From: Bdellovibrionales bacterium
Lineage (GTDB): Bacteria; Bdellovibrionota; UBA1018; CAIMNF01
DNA length: 64,000 bases
Assembly (NCBI GenBank): GCA_947502835.1
Contig: CANNBJ010000006.1
Coordinates: 153,106-217,105, forward strand
Direction: 5' to 3'
The translations under genes were made by a program, and so were the position numbers. The notes beneath the pieces were generated by a model. The model worked only from the letters and a program-made list of their open reading frames with translations, searched no databases and was not told the origin of the DNA. Position 1 is the stretch's first letter; every line of letters begins with the position of its first letter. Shown piece by piece: positions 27,889 to 35,465 of the stretch.

Positions 27889-28410
27889 TTAAAACACCCA
27901 ACCAAAATAGAATCCGGGAACTCCGGTTCCGCTTGCGATGCCTTTACCGAACAAAAGGGCATACTCCACTCCAAGCAGAAACCCGATGCTGGTCTGCCAA
28001 TCCACTCCGATCAGACCCGAAAAAAGAACCCCGGTTCCGGAAACACCAATTCCGCCCACATCACCAGTTCCAGTCACCGTTCCGCTGATCGAGGAAGCAC
28101 CGGCTCCTACAAAGGGGGCAAAGTTCCAATCCAAAAGAAAATACTTGGCGTTCAAACCGATGGTCTTCACATCAATATTGAATCCGCTTCCGCTTGAACT
28201 CACGCTTCCATAACCCGCCGTTACCCTCAATCGGTTGTCAAGGTTGTAGGAGAGGTTGTACCCGAGCAAGGAAACTGCGGGCTCCGAAATCAACCCAAGG
28301 CTGAGCCCGATCTTGTCAACCGATCGGGAGCTGGCCTGGGCCGATGGCACCATTGACACAAGGATGGACGAAAAAATCACAAATGCCGCAACGAATTGTT
28401 TTTTGTTCAT
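27889..28410 (-). CDS. Small outer-membrane beta-barrel protein
   Basis: 173 residues with a signal peptide (about 1-26, cleavage after A-Q-A). The mature part is glycine- and serine-rich amphipathic strands (Y-N-L-S-Y-N-L-D-N-R-L-R-V-T-A-G-Y-G; F-A-P-F-V-G-A-G-A) and ends F-Y-F-G-W-V-F, a C-terminal aromatic typical of BAM substrates. It looks like an eight-stranded barrel of the OmpA/OmpW size class. It is divergent from lexA. Confidence 0.7.
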   Translation of the reverse strand: MNKKQFVAAFVIFSSILVSMVPSAQASSRSVDKIGLSLGLISEPAVSLLGYNLSYNLDNRLRVTAGYGSVSSSGSGFNIDVKTIGLNAKYFLLDWNFAPFVGAGASSISGTVTGTGDVGGIGVSGTGVLFSGLIGVDWQTSIGFLLGVEYALLFGKGIASGTGVPGFYFGWVF

Positions 28411-28471
28411 CCCTCGACTCTATCGGGAGCCCTGCCCGATCGGCAAGCGGGACGTAAAAAAAATCTTGCAT

Positions 28472-28486
28472 GTTCGTATTTTGTTC
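28472..28486 (+). promoter_or_regulatory. Direct-repeat LexA-box-like site upstream of lexA
   Basis: GTTC, seven bases, GTTC: the direct-repeat form of SOS box best known from alphaproteobacteria. It lies 20 bp before the lexA start at 28506, where an autoregulatory box is expected. Confidence 0.6.
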
Positions 28487-28505
28487 GGTACCTTTGGTTC
28501 AGGAC

Positions 28506-29228
28506 ATGGAACGGTCGCTTACGCCAAAACAAAAACAGATTCTCGAATGGATTGAGAACTATCTCAAATCCCATCAAACGATGCCCTCACGAAGGGAAAT
28601 CGCAAGCGGAATCGGCCTCTCCTCGCCTGCAACCATACAGCAGCACATTGAAGCGCTCGAAAAAAAAGGATTCTTAAAACGAGGGGAAACCCGTGAGAGC
28701 CGGGCGCTTCAATGGACTGCGCGTTCAAAAAAACATTTTTATGCCAAAATAAAAGCCAGCCCTGCGCGCGATGCCTCCACCCCTGAGGAAACCGAATCCC
28801 TCTCCTTCAACGGAGAGACGATTCCCCTCATCGGGACCATCGCCGCAGGGTATCCCATCGAGGTCTATCCCGATCCAAGACCCGTTCGCATCCCGGGAGA
28901 ATGGTTTCAAGGCTCAAACGGACGCAGTTCCGGAATCCGAGCCGAGGATCATTTTGTTCTCTCGGTCCGCGGGGACTCAATGATCGACGATGGCATTTTC
29001 CCGAATGACTGGGTGGTTCTCAGGCGAACCCATCAAGCCAAACCCGGAGAAACCGTGGCCGCTCTTTTAAACGGTGAGGCCACCCTGAAGCGATTGCAAA
29101 AAACGAAAGTCGGGTACGCACTTCTGCCTGCCAACCCCAAATACCCAATCATTCAAGTCAATGAGGGGGATCGCTTTGAGATTCAAGGGGTTTTGGTGGG
29201 CCTGATCCGGAATTACTCGAAATCCTGA
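28506..29228 (+). CDS. lexA: LexA repressor
   Basis: 240 residues. The N-terminal winged helix (1-70: L-T-P-K-Q-K-Q-I-L-E-W-I, R-R-E-I-A-S-G-I-G-L-S-S, T-I-Q-Q-H-I-E-A-L) binds SOS boxes. The C-terminal S24 peptidase domain self-cleaves on RecA filaments: cleavage site A114-G115, nucleophile S158 in R-G-D-S-M, general base K195. The linker is about 35 residues longer than in E. coli LexA (202 residues). The frame is open from 28470, but the ATG at 28506 gives the family N-terminus and leaves the SOS-box-like site outside the coding region. Likely targets in the window include dinB, though no matching box was seen there. Confidence 0.93.
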   Translation: MERSLTPKQKQILEWIENYLKSHQTMPSRREIASGIGLSSPATIQQHIEALEKKGFLKRGETRESRALQWTARSKKHFYAKIKASPARDASTPEETESLSFNGETIPLIGTIAAGYPIEVYPDPRPVRIPGEWFQGSNGRSSGIRAEDHFVLSVRGDSMIDDGIFPNDWVVLRRTHQAKPGETVAALLNGEATLKRLQKTKVGYALLPANPKYPIIQVNEGDRFEIQGVLVGLIRNYSKS

Positions 29229-29297
29229 TCTGTTTTCTAGGTCGACATTCGAACCAATCCACATCATACTGCCGCTCACAAGGATCAGTCGGGACGC

Positions 29298-30515
29298 ATG
29301 GCACAATCAAAGGCACTCATCGCGATTTTCTTCATCGTCTTCGTGGACATCCTGGCCTTCACTCTCGTCCTCCCGTACCTTCCTTTTTTTGCCGAACACT
29401 TCGGAGCATCCCCCACCCAGGTGGGCCTGATCCTGACGAGCTTCTCTCTTTGCCAATTTCTTGCAGGCCCCGTGCTTGGACGCATGTCCGACACCATGGG
29501 GCGAAAACCCATCCTGATCTTGAGCCAGATCGGAACCTGTTTTGGATTTGTGATCCTGGGCCTGGCCCAGAATCTTTGGATGGTCTACTTGGCACGCGTT
29601 CTGGACGGGATTACGGCCGGAAATATCACCGTGGCCCAGGCCGCAATCTCGGACATCACAAAACCTGCCGAGCGGGCGAAGGCGTTTTCGCTGATCGGCG
29701 TTTCTTTTGGCCTTGGGTTCTTTGTTGGTCCGGCAATCTCGGCATTCTTGTCACACTTTGGTCCCCAAGCTCCGGCCTGGGGTGCGGCCTTTCTTTCTTT
29801 TTGCAGCATCCTCTCCACCATCTTTCTCTTTCAGGAACCACCCCACATCCATGAAACCAAGCAGCCCTTCAAAATCAAAAGGAGCGATCTTGCACTTGCC
29901 TTCGATTTCAAGCCGATCCTTCGCTATTTGAAGCACGAAAAGATCCGGCCGTTGATGGCTCAATTCTTCTTTTTCAATCTTTCCTTCTCGGCCCACATCT
30001 CCTGCTTTGCCCTTTTTGCAGAGAGAAGGCTTTTGTGGAACGGGGAGCCTTTTGGCGCGAAGGAAGTCGGCTACCTCTACGCGTATCTTGGCTTCATCGG
30101 AATTGCCGTGCGCAGCTGGGTGATCTCGGCCCTGATCAAGAAATTCGGGGAAAGAGGCACTTCCCGAATCGGATTCATCGCACAATCACTCGGGTTCGGC
30201 GGATATTTTTTCGTGGATTCCATTCAGGGCGCCCTCGTGGCCTCGACCATTTCGAGCATCGGCTCTGGACTGATCCGCCCCTCTCTTGCCGCCCTCATGT
30301 CGCACGCAGCAGACTCCAAGGAACAGGGAGTGGTCTTTGGTGTCGGTCAAAGCCTGGCATCGATCGCATCCATCATCGCGCCCTTCATTGCAGGAATGAT
30401 GATCGGCCATCTCCCCCTTGGCGCGTGGGCTCTTTTCTCGGGCGGTTCGATGCTCCTTGCATTTCTATTCCGCGAGCCGTTTTCGGAACCGAATGCCGAG
30501 CCAGAGCGCGGGTAA
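29298..30515 (+). CDS. MFS drug/metabolite exporter, TetA-like
   Basis: 405 residues, 12 helices. The loop 2-3 signature G-R-M-S-D-T-M-G-R-K-P and the motif C region (G-P-A-I-S-A-F-L) place it with proton-driven antiporters of the TetA/MdtG type. The last 51 bp overlap the convergent membrane protein gene at 30465. It is likely monocistronic, 69 bp after lexA. Substrate unknown; nothing argues specifically for tetracycline. Confidence 0.88.
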   Translation: MAQSKALIAIFFIVFVDILAFTLVLPYLPFFAEHFGASPTQVGLILTSFSLCQFLAGPVLGRMSDTMGRKPILILSQIGTCFGFVILGLAQNLWMVYLARVLDGITAGNITVAQAAISDITKPAERAKAFSLIGVSFGLGFFVGPAISAFLSHFGPQAPAWGAAFLSFCSILSTIFLFQEPPHIHETKQPFKIKRSDLALAFDFKPILRYLKHEKIRPLMAQFFFFNLSFSAHISCFALFAERRLLWNGEPFGAKEVGYLYAYLGFIGIAVRSWVISALIKKFGERGTSRIGFIAQSLGFGGYFFVDSIQGALVASTISSIGSGLIRPSLAALMSHAADSKEQGVVFGVGQSLASIASIIAPFIAGMMIGHLPLGAWALFSGGSMLLAFLFREPFSEPNAEPERG

Positions 30516-31007
30516 ACCAACAAAAGCGCAGAACCAAGCCATGACAAACTCTGCATGAAGATGGGGCACACTTTTGTTCCACATGAAGGATCCGAGTACC
30601 AGAGTCGATAAAGATGCTGCGCCGAGGGCCGCATAGGGAAGAATCGGATTCGAACGAATCGCATGAAGATAATCGAGTCCAAGAAAAAAGCGGACATGGA
30701 TCACATTCAGAAAAACAAAAACCGATCCACAATACGCCCCGCAAACCCAATGGCCGAACTCTGAAACCCAAGCCATGATTCCCTCTCCACCTCCAAGAGG
30801 TCCTATCCCGAACTGAGGACAGATCAAAAGTGTGAGTGCTCCGGAAATCACCTGAACCCTGAGCAGCTCACGCAAAACCTTGAAGAATCCGGGTTTCATC
30901 TGGCGGCGGATCTCAGACTCTGTTTTTGTAAACACATGGCTCGGGACCGATTCTACATTCCCCAAAAAATCGCCAAGCCCTTGCTCTTCCACTTTCGTTT
31001 TTTTCAC
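30465..31007 (-). CDS. Membrane partner, probable anti-sigma, of the ECF factor
   Basis: 180 residues. The N-terminal 45 residues are soluble, followed by four helices (about 47-65, 85-110, 122-142 and 152-174). Potential metal or redox ligands are C63, C89, C93 (W-V-C-G-A-Y-C), C160 and several histidines in or near the membrane (H87, H104, H149, H151). The start overlaps the ECF sigma stop (ATGA). That gene order is standard for sigma/anti-sigma pairs and is reminiscent of NrsF/DUF1109-type membrane anti-sigma proteins, but I do not claim that family. It has a 51-bp tail-to-tail overlap with the MFS gene. Confidence 0.65.
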   Translation of the reverse strand: MKKTKVEEQGLGDFLGNVESVPSHVFTKTESEIRRQMKPGFFKVLRELLRVQVISGALTLLICPQFGIGPLGGGEGIMAWVSEFGHWVCGAYCGSVFVFLNVIHVRFFLGLDYLHAIRSNPILPYAALGAASLSTLVLGSFMWNKSVPHLHAEFVMAWFCAFVGLPALWLGIRFRKRLAE

Positions 31008-31552
31008 ACACGCCTCCTCAGCTTTTGCAACAATCGGCTCAACCGCTTCCGGATTGTTTCTTCCCTGACTCCTGCTGCCCTTGCCATTTCCTCAAAACTT
31101 AACTCTTGTTCGTAGCGCTGCTCCAACAACTCCCTCTGATCAGAGGGAAGCTCGGATAGGAACCTCTCCACATCTGAATCCTCCCTCTCCGAATGATTCA
31201 AAGAAGTCATTGCAGGGGCGACATTTTCCCACTCAAGGGGATCTGTCGGGATCTCGGGGCGGGCCCCGAGCCTACGCATGCGATCCATCCACACTGACCG
31301 AGTGATGGTGTAGATCCATGCCAGGGGATGAAACTTAGGATCATACTGCTCGCGGGAACGGTGGATCTTAAGCCAAGCCTCTTGAAAAACCTCCTCCGCA
31401 ATCGATGAATCCGAAATCCGCCGTTTCACAAAGGACCAAACCTTCGGAGACACCCGGGCATAGAATTTCCGAAAGGCTTCTTCGTCTCCCTCTATGTAGA
31501 GGCGGAACAACTCCCGCTCATCGTTTTTCTGACTTAGCCCGGCCCTTTCCAT
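31004..31552 (-). CDS. ECF RNA polymerase sigma factor
   Basis: 182 residues with region 2 (E-E-V-F-Q-E-A-W-L-K-I-H, then A-W-I-Y-T-I-T-R-S-V-W-M-D-R-M-R-R) and region 4 (L-P-S-D-Q-R-E-L-L-E-Q-R-Y and a helix-turn-helix, F-E-E-M-A-R-A-A-G-V-R-E-E-T-I-R-K-R). The upstream promoter-like motif puts the -10 only 6 bp before the ATG, so the transcript could be leaderless; no Shine-Dalgarno is visible. It likely controls itself and the divergent Cys-rich protein gene. Confidence 0.9.
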   Translation of the reverse strand: MERAGLSQKNDERELFRLYIEGDEEAFRKFYARVSPKVWSFVKRRISDSSIAEEVFQEAWLKIHRSREQYDPKFHPLAWIYTITRSVWMDRMRRLGARPEIPTDPLEWENVAPAMTSLNHSEREDSDVERFLSELPSDQRELLEQRYEQELSFEEMARAAGVREETIRKRLSRLLQKLRRRV

Positions 31553-31557
31553 ATGGA

Positions 31558-31585
31558 TTTACGCATTCAAACAGAATTTTGTGAC
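31558..31585 (-). promoter_or_regulatory. ECF-type promoter for the sigma/membrane-partner operon
   Basis: Reading leftward: GTCACA (31585-31580), 16 bp, CGTAAA (31563-31558). It is identical in both hexamers and in spacing to the divergent promoter at 31589-31616, and its -35 sits in the same palindrome TTTGTGACCCTGTCACAAA (31578-31596). The CGT-type -10 is typical of ECF promoters. Confidence 0.7.
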
Positions 31586-31588
31586 CCT

Positions 31589-31616
31589 GTCACAAAGAAG
31601 TAGCGGGCAACGTAAA
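31589..31616 (+). promoter_or_regulatory. ECF-type promoter for the Cys-rich exported protein
   Basis: GTCACA (31589-31594), 16 bp, CGTAAA (31611-31616), followed after about 10 bp by a GAGAGGAG ribosome-binding site and the ATG at 31641. It mirrors the leftward promoter exactly. Confidence 0.7.
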
Positions 31617-31640
31617 GAAGAGTGAGAGGAGAATTTCATC

Positions 31641-31865
31641 ATGAAGAAATTCAATCAAAGCTGGGTTTACGGGATGATGTTTGCGAATCTATTGGCTTTT
31701 CAGCCGGCGGGAGCCCTTGCCGGGGACTGCGCCTGCGATGAAGCGTGCCAGAAGAAATGTGCGGAGGGAAAAGGCGACTCCTGCACATGCAAGGAATGCG
31801 AGTGCGCAAAAGGGCACTGCAAACACGGGAAGTGCGCCCATCATCCGAAAAAAGATCAGGAATAG
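31641..31865 (+). CDS. Exported metallothionein-like Cys-rich protein (74 aa)
   Basis: 74 residues: a signal peptide (about 1-28, cleavage near A-L-A-G) and a short mature part with ten cysteines and four histidines, arranged C-A-C, C-Q-K-K-C, C-T-C, C-E-C and H-C-K-H. That is a metal-chelating composition. GAGAGGAG provides a strong ribosome-binding site. It is monocistronic: its own ECF-type promoter lies upstream and a strong terminator downstream. Role inferred: periplasmic binding of a soft metal (Cu, Zn, Cd, Hg or similar), induced through the divergent ECF factor. It is not a bufferin of the kind made with DUF692 enzymes, since no such gene is near. Confidence 0.72.
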   Translation: MKKFNQSWVYGMMFANLLAFQPAGALAGDCACDEACQKKCAEGKGDSCTCKECECAKGHCKHGKCAHHPKKDQE

Positions 31866-31917
31866 CGGCATTGGACAAAGCAGATTGGGCTTTTTCAGCG
31901 GTCTGAAGAAAATGGAG

Positions 31918-31972
31918 AAAGAGGATGGCGCGGAACGGATCTCTCGATCCGACGTTTCCATCCTCTTTTTTT
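31918..31972 (+). terminator. Intrinsic terminator after the Cys-rich gene
   Basis: An 11-bp perfect outer stem (AAAGAGGATGG / CCATCCTCTTT) encloses an inner GGATC/GATCC hairpin and runs into a T7 tract. It lies 53 bp after the stop at 31865. Confidence 0.85.
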
Positions 31973-32847
31973 ACCATTCCGTACGTCGGGATTTCCCCGA
32001 TACGGCTGATCGGCTTGCATCTCAAAGGAGGCCTTCCCGCGTCCTGAACCGGCTTATCCAGCCTTGATGGTCCATCCGGACAGAACGGGTTTGCCTGCCT
32101 TCTTCGCACCGGTTGACATCAAACCGGCACCGCAACTGAAGTTGCTGCGGGCATGATTGGGGAGTCCGTTCCGTTTACCACTAAAACGAACCCTCCCACC
32201 ACGTCCACCACAACTCACCGCAGAGGTCCTCGCGCAAATGCGCTTCACGACCTCATCCGCCACACTCGATCACCACGATCACCGTGTTTCCCGGGTTGAT
32301 ATACCAGGCTCACCCGAGATGATCAGAGTGCTTCCGTGCCTTGATTCTTCTTCTTCCAAACCGTGTTGTCCTCTCCCGCACCCGAAATCCGGAAGTCCCG
32401 TACCCTGCGGTTCTTGACTTCCAACCCTGGCCTTCGTCAAGTTTCACCCTGACTCGGCTTTTCGAACCGGCCCCTCTCGATCAACGTGGACCGGAAAGTG
32501 CATTCTTCGAGTTTCGCTTTCGCTACAACCCGGTTCTTCAGCTGCATCACGAACGATTCCGTAACGCGTTTCCCCTCCTGCACTCCCGAACCCCGTCACC
32601 GGGCCTCAGGAAAAAGAGGTGCTGCAGTGGCAACCGAAGGATTCCACCGATGGGACTTCAACCCACAAGAAGAAGAACGAGCATCGCTGCCTTCTCTCCA
32701 CCACCGGATTTCTCCGGCAGCAAGAGCAGATAAAGCAGGGTTCATGCCACGTTCGTTTGCAGTTTTACTGGAGAAGAGCTGATCGAACATGCCCGCTCCG
32801 GGACGTTTTCGTACATCCGGGGGACAAATGCGGGGCAACGGACCGTT
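31973..32847. other. About 870 bp with no recognisable gene
   Basis: No frame here has a recognisable product, a good ribosome-binding site and sensible codon use; the several overlapping short frames (69-130 residues) on both strands look random and rich in Arg, Ser and Pro. No rnpB, tmRNA or SRP RNA signature was found. Possibly a decayed gene or an untranslated RNA region; which of these cannot be said. Confidence 0.5.
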
Positions 32848-33777
32848 TCAGGACTCCGACGAGTCGAGGTCTGCCTCTTCGTCAACCGCAGTCATTTTCG
32901 CTTCCGGCACATAGTACAGGTAAAAGCCTGCGTAAATTTTGTTGGGATCGCGAATGAGACGTTTGTTGTTTTCCCAGATCATTTTCCACTTGCCCATGCT
33001 TCCATACACCTTGCTTGAAATCTTTCCCAAGGTGTCACCGAACACGATCAAGTACTGCTCCCCGTTGTGCTCCGTGGCGGATGCGGGAGAGCGTCCCTGG
33101 CCTGCAATCTGAAGAACCGTTCCCGGGGGAACGTTGTTGGGATCCGCGATCTTCGCCTTGTTGAGCGCATAAATTTCGCGCCAACGAAACAAGTCACCGT
33201 ACTGCTCCCAGGAAATCCTCATGAGGGTATCCCCTTTTTGCACGGTGTACGTAGCACCATCGGCACTCGCCACCTCCTGCACCGGAGCGGGCGGAGCCGC
33301 AGGCTCACTGACTTCGGGAGTTGCTGTACCTGTTGCCGCTGCCACTTCGGTCTTCGCTTCAGGAGTGACCACCTTCGGAGTCACATCGACATCGGCAGGA
33401 GGCGGAAGTGCGGACTCGGTTGCCAAATCCAAGGGAGGAAGTTCCTCGACCGGCGGGGGCATTTCGCTTGCCTGGGATGAAGGGGATTCGGTGCTCGCTA
33501 CCGGAGCGGCCTCGGTGGATCCTTCGGTTCCCCCGGCCTTGGCAAGCTCCAACTCGGGATTCGCCTCAGTCTCACCCGCAGGAGGAGTCTCGGCTGCGAG
33601 CTCTTCTCCCGGGACCGCATCTGCGGGAGCGGCCTCTTCGCCTTCCGTGGTCGCCACTGTTTCTTCTCCCGTATAATCCCCATCTTCAAGCTCCATCGAT
33701 GAGGTACAGGCACTCAGTGCCACCACAGCAAGGATCGCAAACGGAGTTCCAAAACGATTCGAAAGGTTCTTTTTCAT
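32848..33777 (-). CDS. LysM-domain lipoprotein
   Basis: 309 residues from the ATG at 33777, which has GGTGA 5 nt upstream; the GTG three codons earlier is less likely. Signal peptide with lipobox V-A-L-S-A-C (Cys about residue 24). A long Ala/Glu/Pro/Thr-rich linker (30-165) would span the periplasm. Two LysM-like modules follow (Y-T-V-Q-K-G-D-T-L-M-R-I-S-W-E-Q-Y-G, and Y-L-I-V-F-G-D-T-L-G-K-I-S-S-K-V-Y-G) that bind peptidoglycan. An acidic tail (D-E-E-A-D-L-D-S-S-E-S) ends it. A C6/C8 homopolymer lies about 60 bp upstream of the start. Confidence 0.88.
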   Translation of the reverse strand: MKKNLSNRFGTPFAILAVVALSACTSSMELEDGDYTGEETVATTEGEEAAPADAVPGEELAAETPPAGETEANPELELAKAGGTEGSTEAAPVASTESPSSQASEMPPPVEELPPLDLATESALPPPADVDVTPKVVTPEAKTEVAAATGTATPEVSEPAAPPAPVQEVASADGATYTVQKGDTLMRISWEQYGDLFRWREIYALNKAKIADPNNVPPGTVLQIAGQGRSPASATEHNGEQYLIVFGDTLGKISSKVYGSMGKWKMIWENNKRLIRDPNKIYAGFYLYYVPEAKMTAVDEEADLDSSES

Positions 33778-33993
33778 ACGATTCACCCATTGGCGTATCG
33801 GAAAGCGTCAAAAAAACTTGAGGGAATTTTTTACCCCCCGCTCCCCCCCCTTTGGGCTCAAGCACAGAAATAAACCCGTAAAAACATGGAATCATTGGGA
33901 AATTGAACGAAAAACTTGCCGCTTGTTTTCCTGAATCAAAAAGGCAAGATTTCCAAGAACCAAACTCATCACCCTAAACCCAAAGGAGCAACC

Positions 33994-34308
33994 ATGAAGA
34001 CTCTGCTACCAACACTCTCCCTTATCATCCTCACTGCGTGCGCGACCACCGGCATGAACTCCGGTACCGGAACCGCATTCATCAACATGGAAACCACCGA
34101 AGCGGTTAGCGTAACCGCTCACAAGCTGGGCACGAAAACAGGAATGGCATGTTCCTCAAACATTCTTGGCGTCTACGCTTCCGGGGATGCCTCGGTCCAC
34201 ACTGCAGCCAAGGCCGGAGGGATCACCAACATCACCTCCATCGACAAACAATTCACGAACTATGCTTTCGTGTACGGAAAAATGTGCACGATTGTGACAG
34301 GAAACTGA
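33994..34308 (+). CDS. TRL-like lipoprotein
   Basis: 104 residues. A short signal peptide ends in lipobox L-T-A-C (Cys about 16). The remainder matches the TRL family, small lipoproteins of unknown function: G-T-K-T-G-M-A-C-S-S-N-I-L-G, then G-D-A-S-V-H-T-A-A-K-A-G-G-I. AAGGAG lies 6 nt before the ATG at 33994, fixing the start (the frame is open from 33916). It appears monocistronic and ends 1 bp from the convergent gene. Confidence 0.78.
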   Translation: MKTLLPTLSLIILTACATTGMNSGTGTAFINMETTEAVSVTAHKLGTKTGMACSSNILGVYASGDASVHTAAKAGGITNITSIDKQFTNYAFVYGKMCTIVTGN

Positions 34309-34309
34309 T

Positions 34310-35392
34310 CTACTTCGAGACCTTCTTCTTCAAAAGAAGGAAGTCTTGCAGCAAGGAATCCATATTGGCGAGCGCAGCACCGCGCTCGCCTTTTTCTTTT
34401 CCTGAATCCGGAAAGTCACCCGCGTACTGGAGAAGCGCAGAGAGAAGCGGCTGAACATTGAGAATCCAGGATTCCTGATTCTTGAAATAGGTGCGTTTTT
34501 CCTTCAGAAGGCTCATTCCGAGCATGTGGGTCACGCCCGCAAGATGGAAAAAGGGCGCCACGTTCCGGGGGTCGATCGCGATTTGCGAAAACAGAAGGTT
34601 CTGGGTCTCGATCCACTTCTGATATTTGAGCTTTGCATCCGGAATCGACGAAATCCGGGTCAGGTCCACGCCTTTCAATCGGGCTGAAATCCACTCGCGC
34701 GGGATTTTCAAGTCATCCCGGAGCGTGAATCCCTTCATGATCTTCCGGAACTCGGTCCGTGCAGCCTCCCCGATTTCATTCTTTGCGGATTTCAAAGTAA
34801 AGTTCTGCGTATTCCCGGAATCCGTAATCATCACAAAACGCTCAAGCCACTCGGATCCAAGGTCGATCCCCAGATGCAGCCCGCGACCAGCATCAAGAGC
34901 CGAAGACTCGAACCACTGAAGACTTTTCAGTTTGGATCGGTGCTTCACAAGGTCCCTCAGGACGATCTCAGTGAAACGATTTTTCTTTGATACGCAAAAC
35001 ACGCTCTCAAGACAGGATTTCCATTGGTTCACCGTCATTCCGGCCTCGGGGGTTCTGGGGCCCTCGATGATCACTTCGGCATTGCCGGGACTCCAGATCT
35101 GGGACATCCGCGTGATGAACTTGGAGGGGGGACCTTTTTGATACTCCATGGTCGATACCACCGGATCTCCCTGAAAGAACTTGGGCCAAGGCACCAGATG
35201 GTACCCGAAACTGAGGGTCATGTAGCCCCCGTCTTCCCGATCAAGGTCTTCCGGAATCAGGACTTCATAGGACTCCTCCCCCAGGTTTCCATGAATGAGG
35301 GAAGTGCGTTCATGCCACCAGATTCTGCCTCCCTGTCCAAGACCAAGCAGGAGGAGAATCAAACCAAGCCATTTGATTGTGGAGGAATTCAT
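34310..35392 (-). CDS. Membrane-anchored protein of unknown function
   Basis: 360 residues with one N-terminal helix (about 8-24, probably an uncleaved anchor or signal) and a soluble remainder, probably periplasmic. There is one cysteine pair (C-L-E-S-V-F-C near 128-134). The C-terminal half is helical with many leucines (L-L-F-S-Q-I-A-I-D-P-R-N, then L-L-S-A-L-L-Q-Y-A-G). No family is recognised. It is divergent from dinB, with 73 bp between the starts. Confidence 0.65.
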   Translation of the reverse strand: MNSSTIKWLGLILLLLGLGQGGRIWWHERTSLIHGNLGEESYEVLIPEDLDREDGGYMTLSFGYHLVPWPKFFQGDPVVSTMEYQKGPPSKFITRMSQIWSPGNAEVIIEGPRTPEAGMTVNQWKSCLESVFCVSKKNRFTEIVLRDLVKHRSKLKSLQWFESSALDAGRGLHLGIDLGSEWLERFVMITDSGNTQNFTLKSAKNEIGEAARTEFRKIMKGFTLRDDLKIPREWISARLKGVDLTRISSIPDAKLKYQKWIETQNLLFSQIAIDPRNVAPFFHLAGVTHMLGMSLLKEKRTYFKNQESWILNVQPLLSALLQYAGDFPDSGKEKGERGAALANMDSLLQDFLLLKKKVSK

Positions 35393-35465
35393 TCCTTCAT
35401 CATACGGTGATCCTCCGGAATCGAAAAGGCTTTCTCATGCAGGGCTTGTGGTAGAGTGGGGTGCG

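Noticed and set aside
29298..30515. Tetracycline-resistance gene
   Set aside because: It has general TetA/MdtG-type MFS signatures only; there is no TetR neighbour and no basis for naming the drug.
31578..31596. Possible CRP/FNR operator
   Set aside because: TGTGA and TCACA are 5 bp apart rather than 6, and the palindrome is better explained as two back-to-back ECF -35 elements.
31641..31865. Bufferin-type copper-binding RiPP
   Set aside because: The Cys pattern differs and no DUF692 (BufB) or BufC partner gene is adjacent.
31973..32847. RNase P RNA, tmRNA or SRP RNA in the gene-free stretch
   Set aside because: Searched by eye for GAGGAAAGTCC, ACAGAAA, the tmRNA tag region and a T-arm GGTTCGA; none is present in a sensible arrangement.
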